Shown here piece after piece: positions 4,741 through 6,799 of a stretch of DNA of 6,799 bases. The notes under the pieces are model-generated. The model was given only the letters and a program-made list of their open reading frames with translations. It was not told the DNA's origin and made no database searches. The stretch is from Bacteroidales bacterium UBA2559. Lineage in GTDB: Bacteria; Bacteroidota; Bacteroidia; Bacteroidales; Bacteroidaceae. The stretch is taken from contig DDLZ01000113.1 of the NCBI GenBank assembly GCA_002340405.1, positions 1-6,799 of the forward strand, written 5' to 3'. A program made the position numbers and the translations under genes. The stretch's first letter is position 1, and each line of letters starts with the position of its first letter.

Positions 4741-6347
4741 ATAAGCTGAAGAAAATCCTTCTGGGACTGTTTATACTGATTTTAGGATTTTTTATAGGAA
4801 GTCAGGTAGTGATTTCCATATGGAAAAAACACAACACAACGTTGGAGAGTCTGCTCAGATTCCGTACAAATAACAAGATCAATGCACTTCTGCAGGCTGT
4901 TGAAACCAAATATGTCGATGTAATTGATGTAGATTCACTCATTGATGAGGCACTGCCCGTCATACTTAGAGAGCTTGACCCGCACTCGGCCTATTATCCT
5001 GCCGAGGAGACCCAGTACAGCAATGATGAACTGCACGGCAGCTTTTCGGGAATAGGAATACAGTTTTCGGTACAGGAAGACACTGTAAGGGTAAACAGTG
5101 TCATACGCGGCGGACCTTCCGAGAAAGTGGGCATCATGGCCGGAGACCGCATAATTACCATCAACGACTCGGTATTTGCAGGAAAAGGGATTCCCAGCAA
5201 TGAGATAGTCAAAAACCTGAAAGGTATCAAAGGAACCACGGTCAAAGTGGGTGTAATGCGTACCGGCGAACCCGAATTGATAGATTTCAACATTGAACGC
5301 GGCGACATACCTGTAAAAAGCGTCGATGCATCCTATATCATTTCACCTGAAAACTCCATAGGCTACATTATGATCAACAAATTCGGCGAGACAACATACG
5401 CCGAAATGATGACCGGATTGGCCGAACTGAGCAGCAAAGGCATGAAAAAACTCATAATTGATCTGCGCAGCAATACCGGCGGATATCTTGGTGCAGCCAT
5501 ACAGATGGTAAACGAATTCCTGCCCAAAAACGACCTTATTGTATATACTAAAGGTGCACGCAGCAGCATTTCCAAACAGTTTGCCAACGGATACGGCCAC
5601 TACACAACCACTCCGCTTGTGGTGCTGATTGACGAATCATCGGCATCGGCTTCCGAAATATTTGCCGGAGCCATTCAGGACAATGATCGCGGGACAATCG
5701 TGGGACGCCGTTCATTCGGAAAAGGTCTTGTTCAGGAACCCATAGAATTCAGTGACGGTTCAAGTATCAGAATAACGGTGGCGCGCTACTACACACCCTC
5801 GGGACGCTGCATCCAGAAGCCCTACGGCGAATCCGATGAGGATTATGCCATGGACCTTATAAAAAGATATGAACATGGCGAATTCTTTTCGGTTGACAGC
5901 GTGAAACAGGACGAAAGTGAAATATTCAAAACAAAAAGCGGACGCATTGTTTACGGCGGAGGCGGAATTATGCCCGATATATTCGTGGCGCATGACACTA
6001 CCGGCTATTCGGACTATTATGCCGATATTGTAAGCAAAAATCTTATCAATAAGTTTTCTTTCAGGTTTGTTGACTCCCGGCGAAGCGAAATGTCAACCTT
6101 GGCAACTGCTGCTGAAATAGAGGCATACCTTGACAGAAGCAATGTCCTGAACCTGTTTTATGATTATGCCCAAAACAATGGCGTCAAACGTGACTATACA
6201 TTAAACGAGCCGGCCCGCAAGCAGATAAAAAGTGTTCTTTACGGTACAATAATATACGATTCGCTTGACATGGAAGACTATGTGGCATTCTACAACCTTA
6301 CAGATATCACTGTGCAGAGAGCCGTACAGGTCCTTTCCGAAAACTAA
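4737..6347 (+). CDS. S41-family C-terminal processing peptidase (CtpA/Prc-like)
   Basis: A 536-residue serine protease that cuts protein C-termini on the outer side of the cytoplasmic membrane. An N-terminal hydrophobic segment (about 7-28) after a basic start acts as signal anchor or signal peptide. The S41 N-terminal region (about 40-95) includes ELDPHSAYY. A PDZ domain (about 97-185) begins GSFSGIGIQF. The protease core shows DLRSNTGG (242-249), SSASASEIFAGAIQD (301-315) and GRRSFGKGLVQ (323-333). The Ser-Lys dyad is S304 and K329, 25 residues apart as in Prc and CtpB, with Q333 as the third conserved residue. VYGGGGIMPDI (405-415) is a segment I associate with Bacteroidetes members. About 120 further residues follow, mostly helical with no recognised domain. 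All catalytic residues are present. It overlaps the deaminase gene by 4 bp (ATGA). Substrates are unknown. Confidence 0.93.
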   Translation: MNKLKKILLGLFILILGFFIGSQVVISIWKKHNTTLESLLRFRTNNKINALLQAVETKYVDVIDVDSLIDEALPVILRELDPHSAYYPAEETQYSNDELHGSFSGIGIQFSVQEDTVRVNSVIRGGPSEKVGIMAGDRIITINDSVFAGKGIPSNEIVKNLKGIKGTTVKVGVMRTGEPELIDFNIERGDIPVKSVDASYIISPENSIGYIMINKFGETTYAEMMTGLAELSSKGMKKLIIDLRSNTGGYLGAAIQMVNEFLPKNDLIVYTKGARSSISKQFANGYGHYTTTPLVVLIDESSASASEIFAGAIQDNDRGTIVGRRSFGKGLVQEPIEFSDGSSIRITVARYYTPSGRCIQKPYGESDEDYAMDLIKRYEHGEFFSVDSVKQDESEIFKTKSGRIVYGGGGIMPDIFVAHDTTGYSDYYADIVSKNLINKFSFRFVDSRRSEMSTLATAAEIEAYLDRSNVLNLFYDYAQNNGVKRDYTLNEPARKQIKSVLYGTIIYDSLDMEDYVAFYNLTDITVQRAVQVLSEN

Positions 6348-6388
6348 AGAATGCCGTTATATACACCCGGCTGTAAATTAGATTTTTG

Positions 6389-6679
6389 TCAGCGCAGAAC
6401 TATATTGGTGATAACTTGTGCGCCTACGTGACCGTTCAACCGCTTTATCAAATCGGTACGCCGCATCATCAGTTCATTACGCACAACCGCCGATGATAAG
6501 GTGGCAAAAAGCACCTGGTTATATATCTTGAGGTCAACCGTATATTTCGATATGGCAGGACCCAATACCTCACTCCATGCCTTAATAATTCTGTATTCGT
6601 TAAGCGGAGTTTCGAGTCCGTTCTCACGCAGATATTGCCTGATCACATCAGAAAGGCTTTCGGTACTTCTCTTTTTCAT
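6389..6679 (-). CDS. DUF721/DciA-like protein
   Basis: A 96-residue protein of the DUF721 family, whose better-studied members (DciA) help load the replicative helicase DnaB in bacteria lacking DnaC. The pattern fits: an N-terminal helix with LSDVIRQYLRENGL (9-22), the conserved tryptophan in IIKAWSEVLG (31-40), ISKYTVDLKIYNQVLFATL (43-61), then VRNELMMRRTDLIKRLN (66-82) and a short terminal strand, VITNIVLR. Bacteroidetes members are short like this one and lack the extra disordered tail of longer DciA proteins. Its start overlaps the recF stop by ATGA, so translation is probably coupled. The link with recF supports a role in DNA replication. Whether this short version loads helicase itself is inference. 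Confidence 0.85.
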   Translation of the reverse strand: MKKRSTESLSDVIRQYLRENGLETPLNEYRIIKAWSEVLGPAISKYTVDLKIYNQVLFATLSSAVVRNELMMRRTDLIKRLNGHVGAQVITNIVLR

Positions 6680-6799
6680 AACACATTCCCGTTTTCGACT
6701 GTAAAAATCTTGTGATCAACCCCTAATCCCTCCAGAATACCGTCTATATGGTGACGGTCCACATCGGTTATGAAGACCTGTCCGAACCTTTCGTCGCCG
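6676..6799 (-). CDS. recF: RecF C-terminus (partial, runs off the window)
   Basis: Only the last 40 codons and the stop are present; the reading frame is 6798-6676. The peptide reads GDERFGQVFITDVDRHHIDG and continues to FTVENGNVL, then TGA. The FGQVFITD segment and the closing VENG are typical of the end of RecF, the SMC-like ATPase that loads RecA at single-strand gaps. The Walker A and signature motifs lie outside the window. The TGA stop overlaps the DUF721 ATG by four bases. Identification from such a short piece is helped by the DUF721 neighbour. Confidence 0.8.
   Translation of the reverse strand, partial: GDERFGQVFITDVDRHHIDGILEGLGVDHKIFTVENGNVL

Noticed and set aside
6353..6371. GCCG/CGGC hairpin between the convergent S41 and DUF721 genes as a bidirectional terminator
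   Set aside because: The stem is only four pairs with an 11-base loop, and the T-run at 6383-6387 is 11 bases further on. Too weak to call as a terminator.
1..6799. CRISPR array, tRNA or rRNA genes
   Set aside because: No regularly spaced repeats, no recognisable cloverleaf or CCA-ended gene, and no rRNA-like sequence on either strand. Nearly all the DNA is accounted for by protein genes and the IS.

Overview
The window looks like a chromosomal segment of a Bacteroidales bacterium (Bacteroides, Phocaeicola, Prevotella or a relative). The reasons are: two perfect copies of the Bacteroidetes -7 promoter box (TAnnTTTG) between divergent genes, mostly absent Shine-Dalgarno sequences, moderate G+C with AT-rich gaps, and gene families typical of that order (S41 peptidase with a GGGGIMPDI motif, DUF721/DciA next to recF, IS4-family element with a DUF4372-type transposase). 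The genus cannot be fixed from the sequence alone.

Layout: (1) 7-1413 is a complete IS4-family insertion sequence with an intact transposase on the minus strand, imperfect terminal inverted repeats of about 33 bp, and a 206-bp leader rich in repeats. (2) 1465-3502, minus strand, is a two-gene operon encoding an NfeD/YuaF-like membrane protein followed by a flotillin (SPFH/Band 7) protein, the classic bacterial membrane-microdomain pair. The IS sits 51 bp beyond the flotillin stop. (3) 3503-3605 is a short divergent promoter region. (4) 3606-6347, plus strand, is a tightly packed run encoding a Crp/Fnr-family regulator, a dCMP deaminase and an S41 C-terminal processing peptidase. The last two genes overlap by ATGA. 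(5) 6389-6799, minus strand, holds a DUF721/DciA-like protein and the C-terminal 40 codons of recF, also overlapping by ATGA and converging on the S41 gene.

How the parts may work together: flotillin and NfeD should form an inner-membrane scaffold. The Crp-like protein is divergently transcribed from them across an intergenic region of about 100 bp, so it may control both its own operon and the flotillin operon (inference). The deaminase feeds dUMP to thymidylate synthesis, the S41 peptidase works on the periplasmic side of the membrane, and RecF/DciA belong to replication and repair. Most of this is ordinary core genome. The parts most worth a second look are the divergent control region, the Crp-like protein with a degraded cyclic-nucleotide pocket, the architecture of the IS, and the contrast in codon use between flotillin and its neighbours. 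I found no clear evidence of a wholly new system.
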